DNA from: Sulfurovum indicum
GTDB lineage: Bacteria; Campylobacterota; Campylobacteria; Campylobacterales; Sulfurovaceae
Direction of reading: 5' to 3'
NCBI RefSeq assembly: GCF_014931715.1
Contig: NZ_CP063164.1
Location: 186,001-250,000 of the forward strand
DNA: 64,000 bases
Shown here piece by piece: positions 17,608 to 27,030 of this stretch. A program made the position numbers and the translations under genes. Within the stretch, counting starts at the first letter, position 1. Every line of letters begins with the position of its first letter. Below the pieces are notes generated by a model that was not told the origin of the DNA, searched no databases, and worked only from the letters and a program-made list of their open reading frames with translations.

Positions 17608-18078
17608 ATGTTCGGATTTTTAAAACGCAAACAAAGAGAGATCTTCTCCCCCGCTGATGGGCAGCTTATTGATATCACAGAGGTTCCCGATACAGTCTTT
17701 TCCCAAAAAATGGTAGGTGACGGGGTTGCCCTCAAACCTGTGGGAGATACCTTCTGCGCTCCCATCGATGGAGTTATCAGTAAGATTTTTCCCACTAACC
17801 ATGCCTTTAGCATTAAAAGTGACAAGGACATGGAGGTGATGGTGCATATCGGTCTGGAGACGGTCGCATTGGAAGGGAAAGGTTTCGAACGCCTTGCCGG
17901 TGAAGGTGACAAAGTATCGGTCGGTGATCCCATCATCAAGGTCGATCTGAACTACATTGCCGAGCATGCGAAAGATACTATCACCCCCATCATCGTTTCT
18001 GAAGAGAGCGATGTCAAAAGTATTGAGAAGAAACTGCGTATTGTCAAGTGTGGTGATCTCATTATGGAGGTGAACTGA
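17608..18078 (+). CDS. crr: PTS glucose-type EIIA component
   Basis: Phosphocarrier from HPr to the EIIB domain. The family signature is clear: IFSPADGQLIDI at the start, NHAFSI (His65) and the phosphorylated His80 in VMVHIGLETVALEGKGF, followed by LAGEGDKVSVGDPII. It is a free-standing 156-aa EIIA. The nagE product (EIIC-EIIB, no EIIA) lacks exactly this domain, so the two should work together. It overlaps the next small gene by 1 bp (TGATG). Confidence 0.95.
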   Translation: MFGFLKRKQREIFSPADGQLIDITEVPDTVFSQKMVGDGVALKPVGDTFCAPIDGVISKIFPTNHAFSIKSDKDMEVMVHIGLETVALEGKGFERLAGEGDKVSVGDPIIKVDLNYIAEHAKDTITPIIVSEESDVKSIEKKLRIVKCGDLIMEVN

Positions 18079-18173
18079 TGCCTCAGCACTCAAATGATGT
18101 AGTTACCTATATCCTTTATGCAGTGATCATTGTGGTGACGATCGTTATATTGAAGATGCCAAAGAAGAAGTGA
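18078..18173 (+). CDS. 31-residue single-span membrane protein in the PTS locus
   Basis: The frame ATG 18078 to TGA 18173 encodes MPQHSNDVVTYILY followed by a hydrophobic stretch (AVIIVVTIVIL) and a basic end KMPKKK. One transmembrane helix with a positive cytoplasmic end is predicted. Its ATG overlaps the crr TGA, so it should be translated by coupling, and GGAGG lies 10 bp upstream inside crr. No known family was recognised. It may be an accessory peptide of the NagE permease. Confidence 0.6.
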   Translation: MPQHSNDVVTYILYAVIIVVTIVILKMPKKK

Positions 18174-18199
18174 TGTTATTGCGGGTTTGATCCGGGATT

Positions 18200-19594
18200 T
18201 CAAAACTTCTTTTTGCTCATTGCATTTCTAATGCTCTCCGCGACACTTTCCGCTTTTGTACCAAGTACGATCTGTATGGAGTGCCTGTCAGGTCTTATGA
18301 CACCTTTGGCACCCAGTGCTGCAAACTCTTCATCTTTCAGGGATCCGCTCTCTTTGAGAGTGATACGAAGTCTGGTAATACAGGCATCGACAGTCACGAT
18401 ATTCTCTTTCCCGCCCAGTGCTGCGATGAATGCAGTACTTTCGTTGGAGGCACAGTTATTGCGGTTATTCTCTTCAGAAAGTTCTGACTCAAAGATTGTA
18501 AGTTTGAAAAACTTGATCGTGTAGTAGCTGACTATAAAGTAGATCAGTGCGAAGAGCGCTCCAAGAGGCAGTATGCGGAGGGGATTTGTTGCCAGTTTGT
18601 AGTTGATGACATAGTCGATGAATCCTGCTGAGAACCCAAAGCCGGCATGAACGTCAAGTGCCTGTGCTGCGGCGAGAGCAAATCCTGTCAACAAGGCATG
18701 GATGACAAAGAGCAGCGGAGCGACAAAAAGAAAGAGAAACTCCAGAGGTTCAGTGATGCCCGTCAGAAAAGAGGTAAAAGCTGCTCCTGCCAGAATGGCA
18801 CCTGCTTTTTTCCGGTAAGCCTCAGGTGTGTTCAGGTAAATGGCATAGGCCATAGCCGGCAGTCCGAACATCATGACAATATAGAAACCGGACATATAGA
18901 TGCCTGCGCTTTTGTCTCCGGCAAAGAAACGGTGCAAGTCTCCGTTTGCAATAACCTCTACCCCGTCTTTGAGGTAGGTGTACTCTCCAAGCTGGAACCA
19001 GAAGAGCGAGTTGAGAATGTGGTGCAGTCCCAGAGGGATGAGCAGCCGGTTGAGTGTACCGTAGATAAAGGTACCTGTTTCACCCAGCCCGATAATGGTA
19101 TTGGAGAAGGAGTCGATACCATTTTGGGCATAGTGCCAGAAGTATCCTGCCAATACACCAACAAAGATAGCTGCAAGAGCTGTGATGATAGGTACAAAAC
19201 GTTTGCCTCCAAAAAACCCAAGGAACTCCGGGACTTTTATGGTATGGTAGCGGTTGTAGAGCGTTCCGGCGATCACACCGATAATGATTCCTACAAAGAC
19301 ACCCATGTTGACATCTTTGTCAATACTGATGTAAACAGCTTTTGCAATGAGCACACCGATGGCACCGCTCAGCGCGGCGGCTCCGTCATTATTTTTCGCC
19401 AGGCCATAGGCGATACCAATACCAAAGAGCAGGTCGAGGTTGGCGAAAACTGCTTCTCCGGCACTTTTCATAATGACAGCGATCTGGCCGTCAAAGATGT
19501 CTCCAAAACCTAAACGCAAGAGCAGTGCTGCAATAGGAAGTACCGCAATAGGGGTCATTAATGCCTTGCCGATCTTTTGTAAAAGATTAAACAT
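18200..19594 (-). CDS. nagE: PTS N-acetylglucosamine-specific EIICB permease
   Basis: Imports and phosphorylates GlcNAc. Residues 1-370 form the membrane EIIC domain, starting LLQKIGKALMTPIAVLPIAALLLRLG, with GLHHILNSLFWFQLGEY and TGITEPLEFLFLF typical of the Glc/GlcNAc group. The C-terminal EIIB domain (about 385-464) has the phosphorylated Cys405 in TVDACITRLRI. The sugar choice is inferred from sequence type and from nagA nearby. It converges with the nagA-crr operon, 26 bp from the small ORF. Confidence 0.93.
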   Translation of the reverse strand: MFNLLQKIGKALMTPIAVLPIAALLLRLGFGDIFDGQIAVIMKSAGEAVFANLDLLFGIGIAYGLAKNNDGAAALSGAIGVLIAKAVYISIDKDVNMGVFVGIIIGVIAGTLYNRYHTIKVPEFLGFFGGKRFVPIITALAAIFVGVLAGYFWHYAQNGIDSFSNTIIGLGETGTFIYGTLNRLLIPLGLHHILNSLFWFQLGEYTYLKDGVEVIANGDLHRFFAGDKSAGIYMSGFYIVMMFGLPAMAYAIYLNTPEAYRKKAGAILAGAAFTSFLTGITEPLEFLFLFVAPLLFVIHALLTGFALAAAQALDVHAGFGFSAGFIDYVINYKLATNPLRILPLGALFALIYFIVSYYTIKFFKLTIFESELSEENNRNNCASNESTAFIAALGGKENIVTVDACITRLRITLKESGSLKDEEFAALGAKGVIRPDRHSIQIVLGTKAESVAESIRNAMSKKKF

Positions 19595-19680
19595 GTAACA
19601 GCCTTTTTTCTCTGGTTGTATATGGGTCTTTGTATGTATGGTTCTGAGTCTGTTCCGTCAAGTTTGGAAGGAGTACGTAT

Positions 19681-21510
19681 TCAAACATTCCGAATGGTCT
19701 CCTTGGTCTGTGCAATATTTCTGGCTGAAACACTGAGTCTTCTCACTCCGATCTCAATGAGCTTTCCGATCGCTTTGGTATCTCCGGCAAGTTCTCCGCA
19801 TATGCTGATGGGTTTCTCTGCTTCATCCACGATCTTTTTGATGGCAGCAAAGAGCGCTTCTGAACGCGGATCAAGTTTAAGTGTAGCATGGGTACGTTCA
19901 GTGGCGAAAAGATACTGGTTAAGGTCATTTGTTCCAATGGAGTAGAAGTCGACAACATCATTGAAGTGTGTGATCAAAAAGAGTACAGAAGGTACTTCGA
20001 CCATAATACCAAACTCTATATGGTCAAGGTTGAGGTGATACTTTTTTGCCACATCAAGCGCAAATGCTTTAGCCTCTTCAAACTCTTTGACTGTGCTTAT
20101 CATGGGGAACATTATTTTGACAGATTTTCCTTTAGCCGCAGTAAAAATGGCATACATCTGTTCTTCAAGGAGTTCGGGATGGGTTTTTAGGAGTCTGACC
20201 CCTCGGATACCAAGGAACGGGTTGCTTTCCGGTGGCAGGGTGATATATGGCAGTGCTTTGTCCCCTCCTATATCGAGTGTGCGTACAGTGACCTCTTCAA
20301 AGAGAGAAAAGATCGATCTATATGCTTCAACCTGTGCTTCAAAAGTTGGTTTCTCCTCCTTGAAGAGGAACTCGGTACGTAAAAGGCCGATTCCTTCGGC
20401 TCCCTCTTCCCTGGCAAGCTGTGCTGAGGTAACATCTGTGACGTTCGCCAACACTTTAATTGTATCACCGGAGGTGGTCACAGCACTTTCAAAACGTCTG
20501 CTTTGTGCAGTTTGTTCATTTTTCCTGTCGTTCTCTATGCGTATTTTTGCCTGATGTATATCTGCCGGTGTCGGATCAATGACAACGATACCTCTATGTC
20601 CGTCCAGAATGATCTCATCGGGCTCTTTACCTTTCATAGAAAAGGTATTGATGATTAATGAGGGGATACCGGAAGCTCGAAGGAGGATAGCTGTGTGGGA
20701 GGTCAGTGAAGTATTGCGCAGGATCACTCCGGCAGTGTTCTGTGGCAGTGTCTCTATCCGGGAGGGAAGAAGATCATCAGCCAGAAGGATGAAAGGTCTC
20801 TGTGGATATGCTGTAACAGTCGTATACCCCAAGTGCATTTTGACCCGCTGCAGAATATCCCTGTAGTCATCGTGCCTGGTTTCAAGTATACCTCCTTTCA
20901 GTTCCCTCCCCGCTTTCTCAACTGCTTCCTCAAGCATTTCAAGAGAGGTTACGTTTTGCTGCAGGGAGGCAAGCAGCTCTTTTTGTGCCAGGTATATTCC
21001 GCTGTCGGCATCAGTTTTATGTGCTTTATATATCTGCTCCAGTTCACTGATACTTTTTGCTACCGCTTCTGTAAAGCTGGTAGTGCTTTGGGTTCGGATG
21101 GTCTCTTCTGTGTAGTGCCAGAGGGGTGAAAGTGCCATACCGCCGGAGATGATCTCCCCTTCAATACTTTCTCCTTCATATGCTCCTGTCTCTTTATCGA
21201 TTCTTACTGCTTCATGGTCATTGGACATCAGTATATCAAATTTTCTGCTAAGCGTCTCCAGCGCTTCCCGGGAATCTTTCCCTTTACAGGTAAGTTCAAA
21301 ATGGTCTCCTTTTTCAAGATTCAAAGAGAGAAGGGCATTAAGACTTTTTGCATTGATACTCCTCCCGTGCGTTCTTGCTTCGATCACAGCAGCGAACTTT
21401 TTGGCTTCTGCTGCAAATGCAGCAGCGGGACGAAGATGAAAACCATTGCCTGAAGTAATGTGAAGCACAGTACTGAAGCTTTTGGAAAAGAGTCTGTCAA
21501 AAAAAGGCAT
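19681..21510 (-). CDS. fused HPr-enzyme I of the phosphotransferase system
   Basis: Supplies phosphate from PEP to the sugar PTS. Residues 1-95 are an HPr domain with the active His25 in SGNGFHLRPAAAFA. Residues about 115-609 are enzyme I: phosphohistidine His272 in SLTSHTAILLRASGIPSLI, then EGIGLLRTEFLF, DIGGDKALPYI, YSIGTNDLNQYLFATER and the C-terminal ICGELAGD. No separate ptsH is present, so this fusion covers both general proteins. It lies 86 bp downstream of nagE on the same strand... transcription order is ptsHI fusion then nagE. Confidence 0.93.
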   Translation of the reverse strand: MPFFDRLFSKSFSTVLHITSGNGFHLRPAAAFAAEAKKFAAVIEARTHGRSINAKSLNALLSLNLEKGDHFELTCKGKDSREALETLSRKFDILMSNDHEAVRIDKETGAYEGESIEGEIISGGMALSPLWHYTEETIRTQSTTSFTEAVAKSISELEQIYKAHKTDADSGIYLAQKELLASLQQNVTSLEMLEEAVEKAGRELKGGILETRHDDYRDILQRVKMHLGYTTVTAYPQRPFILLADDLLPSRIETLPQNTAGVILRNTSLTSHTAILLRASGIPSLIINTFSMKGKEPDEIILDGHRGIVVIDPTPADIHQAKIRIENDRKNEQTAQSRRFESAVTTSGDTIKVLANVTDVTSAQLAREEGAEGIGLLRTEFLFKEEKPTFEAQVEAYRSIFSLFEEVTVRTLDIGGDKALPYITLPPESNPFLGIRGVRLLKTHPELLEEQMYAIFTAAKGKSVKIMFPMISTVKEFEEAKAFALDVAKKYHLNLDHIEFGIMVEVPSVLFLITHFNDVVDFYSIGTNDLNQYLFATERTHATLKLDPRSEALFAAIKKIVDEAEKPISICGELAGDTKAIGKLIEIGVRRLSVSARNIAQTKETIRNV

Positions 21511-21513
21511 TGT

Positions 21514-21594
21514 TTACTTCATCTCCATGACGATGGCAGCTTCAGCAGGAAGCAGTGCAGAGGAAAGCATCAGTAACAGAGTGGTTTTAAGCAT
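21514..21594 (-). CDS. 26-codon leader-like ORF upstream of the HPr-EI gene
   Basis: ATG 21594 to TAA 21514 encodes a hydrophobic peptide, MLKTTLLLMLSSALLPAEAA plus IVMEMK. It has AAAAGGG upstream and its stop is 3 nt before the HPr-EI ATG. It looks like an isolated signal peptide; it could be a leader peptide coupled to HPr-EI translation, or a relic of a secreted-protein gene. Being so short, it may be chance. Confidence 0.35.
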   Translation of the reverse strand: MLKTTLLLMLSSALLPAEAAIVMEMK

Positions 21595-21687
21595 TGCAGC
21601 CCTTTTTTCATTTTGTGTTTGATAGGAGTAGTATATCAAATCATATCAAAACTTTGCTATACTGAAAAGAAAAACAGGAAATCGATA

Positions 21688-23421
21688 TTGAAATATCTTA
21701 TAGAATTTATTGAAGCCAAAGATGTAAAGAAAAGTTCCATTTTCACTCACTTGAAGTGTACAGAAACTGAAGCAAAACTGGTACAGTATGTCTGTCTCCG
21801 CTATGTCAGAGGACTGGAAGAGGTTCCTGTCCTTGAAATGCTGCAGGAGAATTTTCAGGGGGAGCCTTATCTTTATCTGAAAAAACTGCCGCTTGTAAAA
21901 AACCTGCTTGATCTTGGCTGGTTCATTCAGGTCAGTTTCGGACAGGTAAAAGCACATGATTCCTCACAGTTGGAGCTGATCAATACTTCTATTACACCAA
22001 GCATGTCTCTGCTGCGCCTGCTGGAGGAGGGTTCCCTGGAGATATTTCTTCCCGAGGTCAAACCCTATACTGACCATCTGGAGTATCTTCAAGACCAGTT
22101 TGATATGGTTACGCTGCTTCATAAGATCGCTACTTTCAAACAGGGATTTGCAGACAACTCCCTGAGCATCGGAAGGCTGAAGAACAAACTTACACTGCTT
22201 ACCAAGCGTATTGAAGAGCGTGTCAAGATCACTGAGACACCGATTGTTGTAGAAGAGTTCTTCAAAGAAAAACAGCTTGACGAGAAAGAGCAGCGTATTT
22301 TTCTTGCCCTGCTAAAAGAGGAGTACAGCGGTGGAGAGGGGCAGTTTAGAGATATGAACACACTCATTGAACTGATCTCTTTTGATGAGTATGAGAAGAT
22401 CAAGAACCGTGCGTTACTCGAAGACGGGGCCAAGCTTATTACCGAGGGGATTATCGATTATGAAGAGATCCTCAACATGTTTGGAGGAGTGAGTCGTTCT
22501 TTTTATCTGCAGGAAGAGGTGATGCAGCGTATTATCCATCCAAAAAAGAATAAAAAAGTGACCAAGCTTAAGCTTGATGCACTCGTCAAAGAGCAGGATA
22601 TTTTTGAGTATCTCAAACCTGAAACCACGCTTGATGATGTAGTACTGCACCCCAAAACAAGAGAGACACTGAACAATGTGGTCAAACAGGTGGACAAAGA
22701 GGTCTTTAAAAAGCTTCGTGAATGGGGTATTAAAGACAAGCGTAAGAGTATCGATGCACGTATCATTTTTTATGGACCTGCAGGAACAGGAAAGACTATG
22801 ACAGCGATGAGTCTTGCCAAAACACTCAAAAAACCGATCCTCTCCTTTGACTGTTCAAAGATCCTCTCTATGTATGTGGGAGAGAGTGAAAAGAATGTGA
22901 GACGTATTTTCGATGATTTCAAGGAGCTTAGTGCCAAAGCGAAGGTGGAGCCCATACTGCTGCTGAATGAAGCCGACCAGTTCCTGAGTGCCAGAAGTGA
23001 GGGGCACGGAAGTTCGGCTGACAAAATGCATAATCAGATGCAGAACATCTTCCTTGAACAGATCGAGAGGTTCGAAGGTATTCTTATTGCCACGACCAAC
23101 CTGCTTGGCAATATTGACAAGGCCTTTTCAAGACGTTTCAATTACAAGATAGAGTTTAAGAAACCGGGTAAGAAACAGCGTCTGCGCCTATGGCAGTTCA
23201 TGCTTCCCGAAAAAGCGGATTACGCTGAAGATTTTGATGTGGAGGCGCTTGCAAAATATGAACTCACCGGCGGACAGATCAATCTTATTATCAGGAACAC
23301 AGCCTATAAAGTCGCTGTACGTGATGAGAGTGTCTTCAGCCATCAGGATTTTTTGGAAGAGATCGAAAAAGAGCTGGGTTCCAGTTTCGAAGGTACCAAA
23401 AGCATGGGCTTTAAGGTATGA
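21688..23421 (+). CDS. AAA+ ATPase of unknown target
   Basis: The 577-residue protein (from TTG 21688 with AGGAA upstream; a longer TTG start at 21613 is possible) has a helical N-terminal half with no recognised domain and a C-terminal AAA module. Walker A is FYGPAGTGKTMTA, Walker B is PILLLNEADQFL with Asn in place of the usual first Asp, and the sensor/Arg-finger region is IATTNL...AFSRRFNYKIEF. The C-terminal lid (ALAKYELTGGQINLIIRN) is typical of FtsH/katanin-type ATPases. It stands alone; its stop abuts the rhodanese stop. Confidence 0.85.
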   Translation: MKYLIEFIEAKDVKKSSIFTHLKCTETEAKLVQYVCLRYVRGLEEVPVLEMLQENFQGEPYLYLKKLPLVKNLLDLGWFIQVSFGQVKAHDSSQLELINTSITPSMSLLRLLEEGSLEIFLPEVKPYTDHLEYLQDQFDMVTLLHKIATFKQGFADNSLSIGRLKNKLTLLTKRIEERVKITETPIVVEEFFKEKQLDEKEQRIFLALLKEEYSGGEGQFRDMNTLIELISFDEYEKIKNRALLEDGAKLITEGIIDYEEILNMFGGVSRSFYLQEEVMQRIIHPKKNKKVTKLKLDALVKEQDIFEYLKPETTLDDVVLHPKTRETLNNVVKQVDKEVFKKLREWGIKDKRKSIDARIIFYGPAGTGKTMTAMSLAKTLKKPILSFDCSKILSMYVGESEKNVRRIFDDFKELSAKAKVEPILLLNEADQFLSARSEGHGSSADKMHNQMQNIFLEQIERFEGILIATTNLLGNIDKAFSRRFNYKIEFKKPGKKQRLRLWQFMLPEKADYAEDFDVEALAKYELTGGQINLIIRNTAYKVAVRDESVFSHQDFLEEIEKELGSSFEGTKSMGFKV

Positions 23422-23826
23422 TCACTGTGTCAGCTCTATTTTCGCACCCATCAATCCGATGATACCATTCTTCACATTCAGCGGGGTGAACCCGTTTTTT
23501 TCCAAAATGCGTGAAGCACTTACGCTTCTGTTGCCGCTCCGGCAGTAGACAATGATCTTTTTGTTCTTGAATGGTGAGAGTTTGTCCAGATTGCTTTCAA
23601 GCTTTTCCAGGGGAATGAGTGTCGCACCTCTGAGGTGTCCGGTTCTGAATTCTTCAGGAGTACGGACATCCAGCAAGGTGACATTTTCATCATTTTCAAG
23701 CAGTATCTTTGCCTGCTGAGGGGTGATCGTTTCAAAATTTGCCAGTATCCAGCCTTTGGAGTATGCAAACCAGAAAAGAAGACCGATCATTGCTATATAA
23801 TAAAGAAGGTTTGTCAAGTTTTTCAT
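23422..23826 (-). CDS. membrane-anchored rhodanese-like sulfurtransferase
   Basis: One N-terminal membrane segment (LLYYIAMIGLLFWFAY) then a single rhodanese domain with VTLLDVRTPEEFRTGHLRGATLIPL and the active-site loop VYCRSGNRSVSAS (Cys nucleophile). Length 134 aa. It would carry sulfane sulfur at the membrane face. It converges with the AAA+ gene, and the two stops share the palindrome TGATCA at 23419-23424. Confidence 0.9.
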   Translation of the reverse strand: MKNLTNLLYYIAMIGLLFWFAYSKGWILANFETITPQQAKILLENDENVTLLDVRTPEEFRTGHLRGATLIPLEKLESNLDKLSPFKNKKIIVYCRSGNRSVSASRILEKNGFTPLNVKNGIIGLMGAKIELTQ

Positions 23827-24016
23827 TTTATTCTCTTTTTTGACCGTATTTTACCACTTTAGTCTTGTTTCACATAGTTACAATAGTTCTGATCTGTTTT
23901 CGAATGAAAAAAGAGTTCAAGTAGTTTAATCATCTTTTGGTTAATATAGAAGCACTATTCTGAGAATACTCTCGTGGCAACACGCGGGAAGAATTAAACT
24001 TAGCTAAGGAATTACT
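23827..24016 (+). promoter_or_regulatory. nuo operon upstream region
   Basis: This 190-bp AT-rich interval divides the rhodanese start from nuoA. A small hairpin CGTG-GCAA-CACG near 23973-23985 has a GNRA tetraloop, and TAAGGA lies just before the nuoA ATG. A -10 box could not be fixed with confidence. Confidence 0.4.
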
Positions 24017-24406
24017 ATGACTCATGTAATTACGCAACATCCGTACTATGGTGTGTTCATACTGTTTGCACTGACCACCATTGCATTTACTGCAACACTG
24101 TTTCTGGCTCGTTTTGTCAGTAGAAAACTCGCCAAACTAGATACTGAAAAGCTCAAGCTGACGATCTATGAGTGTGGACCTGAAGTAACCAAACAACCCA
24201 ATACTATCTCTGCGCAGTTCTATCTGATTGCGCTTCTGTTCATTCTGTTCGATGTGGAAATCATCTTTATGTTCCCATGGGCGATCGACTTTAAGCTGCT
24301 TGGCTGGTTCGGTTTTGCGGAAATGATACTGTTTATTTTACTACTTGCGATTGGTTTCGTATATGCATGGAAGAAAGGAGCACTTGAATGGCACAGCATC
24401 AAGTAA
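24017..24406 (+). CDS. nuoA: NADH-quinone oxidoreductase (complex I) subunit A
   Basis: Small membrane subunit with three helices. The family loop is [12 protein letters not shown] (about residues 54-65), followed by [21 protein letters not shown]. Length 129 aa. It opens the operon and overlaps nuoB by 19 bp. Confidence 0.97.
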   Translation: MTHVITQHPYYGVFILFALTTIAFTATLFLARFVSRKLAKLDTEKLKLTIYECGPEVTKQPNTISAQFYLIALLFILFDVEIIFMFPWAIDFKLLGWFGFAEMILFILLLAIGFVYAWKKGALEWHSIK

Positions 24407-24906
24407 ATTATGCCAGCTCAGCTGGATTGCCGATAGCATTGACTTCGGTAGACAAACTCGTTAACTGGGGGAGAAGTAACTCTCTTTGGCCTCTGACTTA
24501 CGGACTCGCATGTTGTGCGATCGAAATGATGGCATCGGGTGCGTCCCGTTATGACTTTGACCGTATGGGTACGATCTTTAGAGCCTCTCCAAGACAGGCT
24601 GATGTTATGATCCTTGCAGGAACTCTCTCCAAGAAGCATGCTGAATTCGCCAGACGTCTTTATGACCAGATGACAGAGCCAAAATGGGTCATCTCGATGG
24701 GATCATGTGCGAATACCGGTGGTATGTTCAATACTTACGCGACTGTTCAGGGGGTTGACCGTATTGTTCCTGTTGATATTTATCTGCCTGGATGTGCGCC
24801 GAGGCCTGAAACACTGCAGTATGCACTGATGATGCTTCAGAAAAAGATCAGACGTGAGTCGGCGGACATGAAGAAGAACACAAAACAGAATTTGAGGTTA
24901 GTGTAA
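24388..24906 (+). CDS. nuoB: complex I subunit B
   Basis: Carries cluster N2, the last iron-sulfur centre before the quinone. Cysteine motifs: [18 protein letters not shown] and [10 protein letters not shown]. Length 172 aa. Overlaps nuoA, and its stop overlaps the nuoC ATG (TAATG). Confidence 0.98.
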   Translation: MAQHQVNYASSAGLPIALTSVDKLVNWGRSNSLWPLTYGLACCAIEMMASGASRYDFDRMGTIFRASPRQADVMILAGTLSKKHAEFARRLYDQMTEPKWVISMGSCANTGGMFNTYATVQGVDRIVPVDIYLPGCAPRPETLQYALMMLQKKIRRESADMKKNTKQNLRLV

Positions 24907-25691
24907 TGAGAAAGTATACACCAAAAGACAATGTACAGGCAAAGTCCTACTATACGGACAGATACTGGGTAGCACCGCGTGTTCCTAGAGAAGCGGTTGA
25001 AGAGGGAAGTCACTTTGCCGAGGTAGTGAAGGCGATGAAGGACTTCAGCAAAGAGTCATATGTTGAAGTAGGGCAGCTTGTTATCCACATTGATGCACAA
25101 GAGAATTTTGAAGCGATAAAAACACTTAAAGAAGTTTGCGGATATACACAGTGTTCGGAGCAGAGTGCGGTGGATTATCTTGCTCAGGACGGCGAGTTCG
25201 AACTTTTCTACCAGTTCCTCAATGTCAATGAAGCAAAAAGAGTACGTATAGTCTGCCGTATCAAGAAAGGTGAAGCGATCGAGTCGATTGTACCGCTTTT
25301 CAATTCAGCAAATTTTGCAGAACGTGAAATGTACGATATGTTTGGAATCAAGGTGAATAACCATCCGTTTCTCAAGCGTATCATTATGCCTGATGACTGG
25401 GAAGGACATCCGCTGCTTAAGACCTATCCTCTGCATGGTGATGAGTTCGCATCATGGTATGAGGTTGACAAGATCTTCGGTAAAGAGTATCGTGATATTA
25501 TCGGACCGGAGAACAGGGACCCTGCGCGGATCGACAGATATGATACGAAGCGCTTCTCCAGAGTCGGTTATGAAGTACCGTTTGGAGAAGATATCTCTCA
25601 GGGTGAAAAAGAGAATCCGATTGAATACAGTGAGACACTGCTGGTTGACTACAACAACAAGTCCGGTAAACAACTGGATCAGAGAAAGTAA
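24906..25691 (+). CDS. nuoC: complex I subunit C
   Basis: Peripheral arm 30-kDa subunit. The signature is [23 protein letters not shown] and [17 protein letters not shown] (about 138-180). An N-terminal extension of about 60 residues and an acidic C-terminal tail make it 261 aa, longer than free-standing NuoC in E. coli relatives. It is separate from nuoD, not fused. Confidence 0.97.
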   Translation: MRKYTPKDNVQAKSYYTDRYWVAPRVPREAVEEGSHFAEVVKAMKDFSKESYVEVGQLVIHIDAQENFEAIKTLKEVCGYTQCSEQSAVDYLAQDGEFELFYQFLNVNEAKRVRIVCRIKKGEAIESIVPLFNSANFAEREMYDMFGIKVNNHPFLKRIIMPDDWEGHPLLKTYPLHGDEFASWYEVDKIFGKEYRDIIGPENRDPARIDRYDTKRFSRVGYEVPFGEDISQGEKENPIEYSETLLVDYNNKSGKQLDQRK

Positions 25692-25702
25692 GGGGAGAGA
25701 GT

Positions 25703-26932
25703 ATGCAACAGCCTAATAAATTAACACCATTTTTCGAAAACCTCAATTTTGAGCGTGATGACAATACAATGGTGATCAACTTCGGTCCTCAGCACCCTTC
25801 TGCACACGGACAGCTTAGACTGGTACTTGAGCTTGACGGTGAACAGGTCGTGAAAGCTTATCCTGATATAGGTTATCTTCACAGGGGTATCGAGAAGATG
25901 GCAGAGAATATGACTTACAATGAGTTCCTGCCGACGACAGACAGACTTGATTATATTGCAGCAACTTCCAACAACTATGCCTATGCATTGGCTGTAGAGA
26001 AACTGCTTGGTATTGAAGCACCAAGACGTGCACAGGTGATAAGAACGATGCTGCTTGAGATCAACCGTATTATCTCTCACCTCTTCTTCATCGCAACACA
26101 TGCGCTTGATGTCGGTGCGATGTCGGTGTTCCTCTATGCTTTCCGTGAACGGGAGTTCGGTATGGACCTGATGGAGGATTACTGCGGGGCAAGACTGACA
26201 CACTCTGCTGTACGTATCGGTGGAGTACCTTTGGACCTTCCTGAAGGATTCATCGAGAATATGATCGCATGGTGTGACAAGGTAGATCATGAAGTGAAGA
26301 ACACTTATGAAGCACTACTTACAGAGAACCGTATCTGGAAAATGCGTCTGGAAGATGTAGGGGTGATCTCCGCAGAAGATGCACTCAACTGGGGATGTAC
26401 CGGACCGATGCTCAGAGGCTCCGGTGTGAAATATGATATTAGAAAAGAGGAGCCGTACGAGCTCTACAGTGAACTTGATTTCGATATTCCGGTCAGTGAC
26501 AGATGTGATTCTTACGGACGTTATCGTCTTTATATGGAAGAGATATATCAGTCTACCAGAATCCTTAGACAGCTTGTACATATGTATAAAGAGAGCGAGC
26601 CGCAGCTGATGGCACATGCACCACAGTACATCTCTGCACCTAAAGAGGAGATCATGACACAGAACTATGCGCTGATGCAGCACTTTGTTCTGGTTACACA
26701 GGGGATGAGACCGCCAAAAGGTGAAGTCTATGTGCCGACAGAGTCTCCAAAAGGTGAGCTTGGCTTTTATATAAAATCAGAGGGAGAGCCGTATGCTTAC
26801 CGTTTGAAGTGTAGAGCACCAAGCTTCTTCCATACAGGACTTTTACAGGATATTCTTGTAGGTACATACATTGCAGATGTCGTTACGATCATTGGTTCTA
26901 CCAATATCGTATTCGGTGAAGTTGACAGATGA
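25703..26932 (+). CDS. nuoD: complex I subunit D
   Basis: 49-kDa subunit that forms the quinone site with NuoB. Motifs: [53 protein letters not shown], and the C-terminal end [24 protein letters not shown]. Length 409 aa. Its stop overlaps the start of a 33-codon ORF (ATGA). Confidence 0.98.
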   Translation: MQQPNKLTPFFENLNFERDDNTMVINFGPQHPSAHGQLRLVLELDGEQVVKAYPDIGYLHRGIEKMAENMTYNEFLPTTDRLDYIAATSNNYAYALAVEKLLGIEAPRRAQVIRTMLLEINRIISHLFFIATHALDVGAMSVFLYAFREREFGMDLMEDYCGARLTHSAVRIGGVPLDLPEGFIENMIAWCDKVDHEVKNTYEALLTENRIWKMRLEDVGVISAEDALNWGCTGPMLRGSGVKYDIRKEEPYELYSELDFDIPVSDRCDSYGRYRLYMEEIYQSTRILRQLVHMYKESEPQLMAHAPQYISAPKEEIMTQNYALMQHFVLVTQGMRPPKGEVYVPTESPKGELGFYIKSEGEPYAYRLKCRAPSFFHTGLLQDILVGTYIADVVTIIGSTNIVFGEVDR

Positions 26933-27030
26933 GAACCGTTAGAAAAGGTGAAGTGTTTCACCTTTCCAGGTTTGAAACCGAAGCGGTCGGAACAAAGTGC
27001 AGCCGCGTAGGCAGGAGGACAAATATATAA
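26929..27030 (+). CDS. 33-codon ORF tiled between nuoD and the nuoE-position gene
   Basis: The ATG overlaps the nuoD stop (ATGA) and the TAA at 27028-27030 overlaps the next ATG (TAATG), so all three frames join without a gap. It would encode [15 protein letters not shown] followed by [18 protein letters not shown], a very basic peptide with no recognised family. The tiling favours a real coupled gene, but the ribosome site of the next gene (GGAGG, 27014-27018) lies inside it, so it may be only spacer. Confidence 0.4.
   Translation: MRTVRKGEVFHLSRFETEAVGTKCSRVGRRTNI

Noticed and set aside
18647-19513. Open frame of 288 codons on the plus strand
   Set aside because: It lies fully antisense to nagE, which has clear PTS motifs; the antisense protein has no recognisable features.
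26997-27029. Upstream extension of the nuoE-position gene
   Set aside because: No ribosome site before it, whereas AGGAGGA precedes ATG 27030 and the family begins at MKRYDLR.
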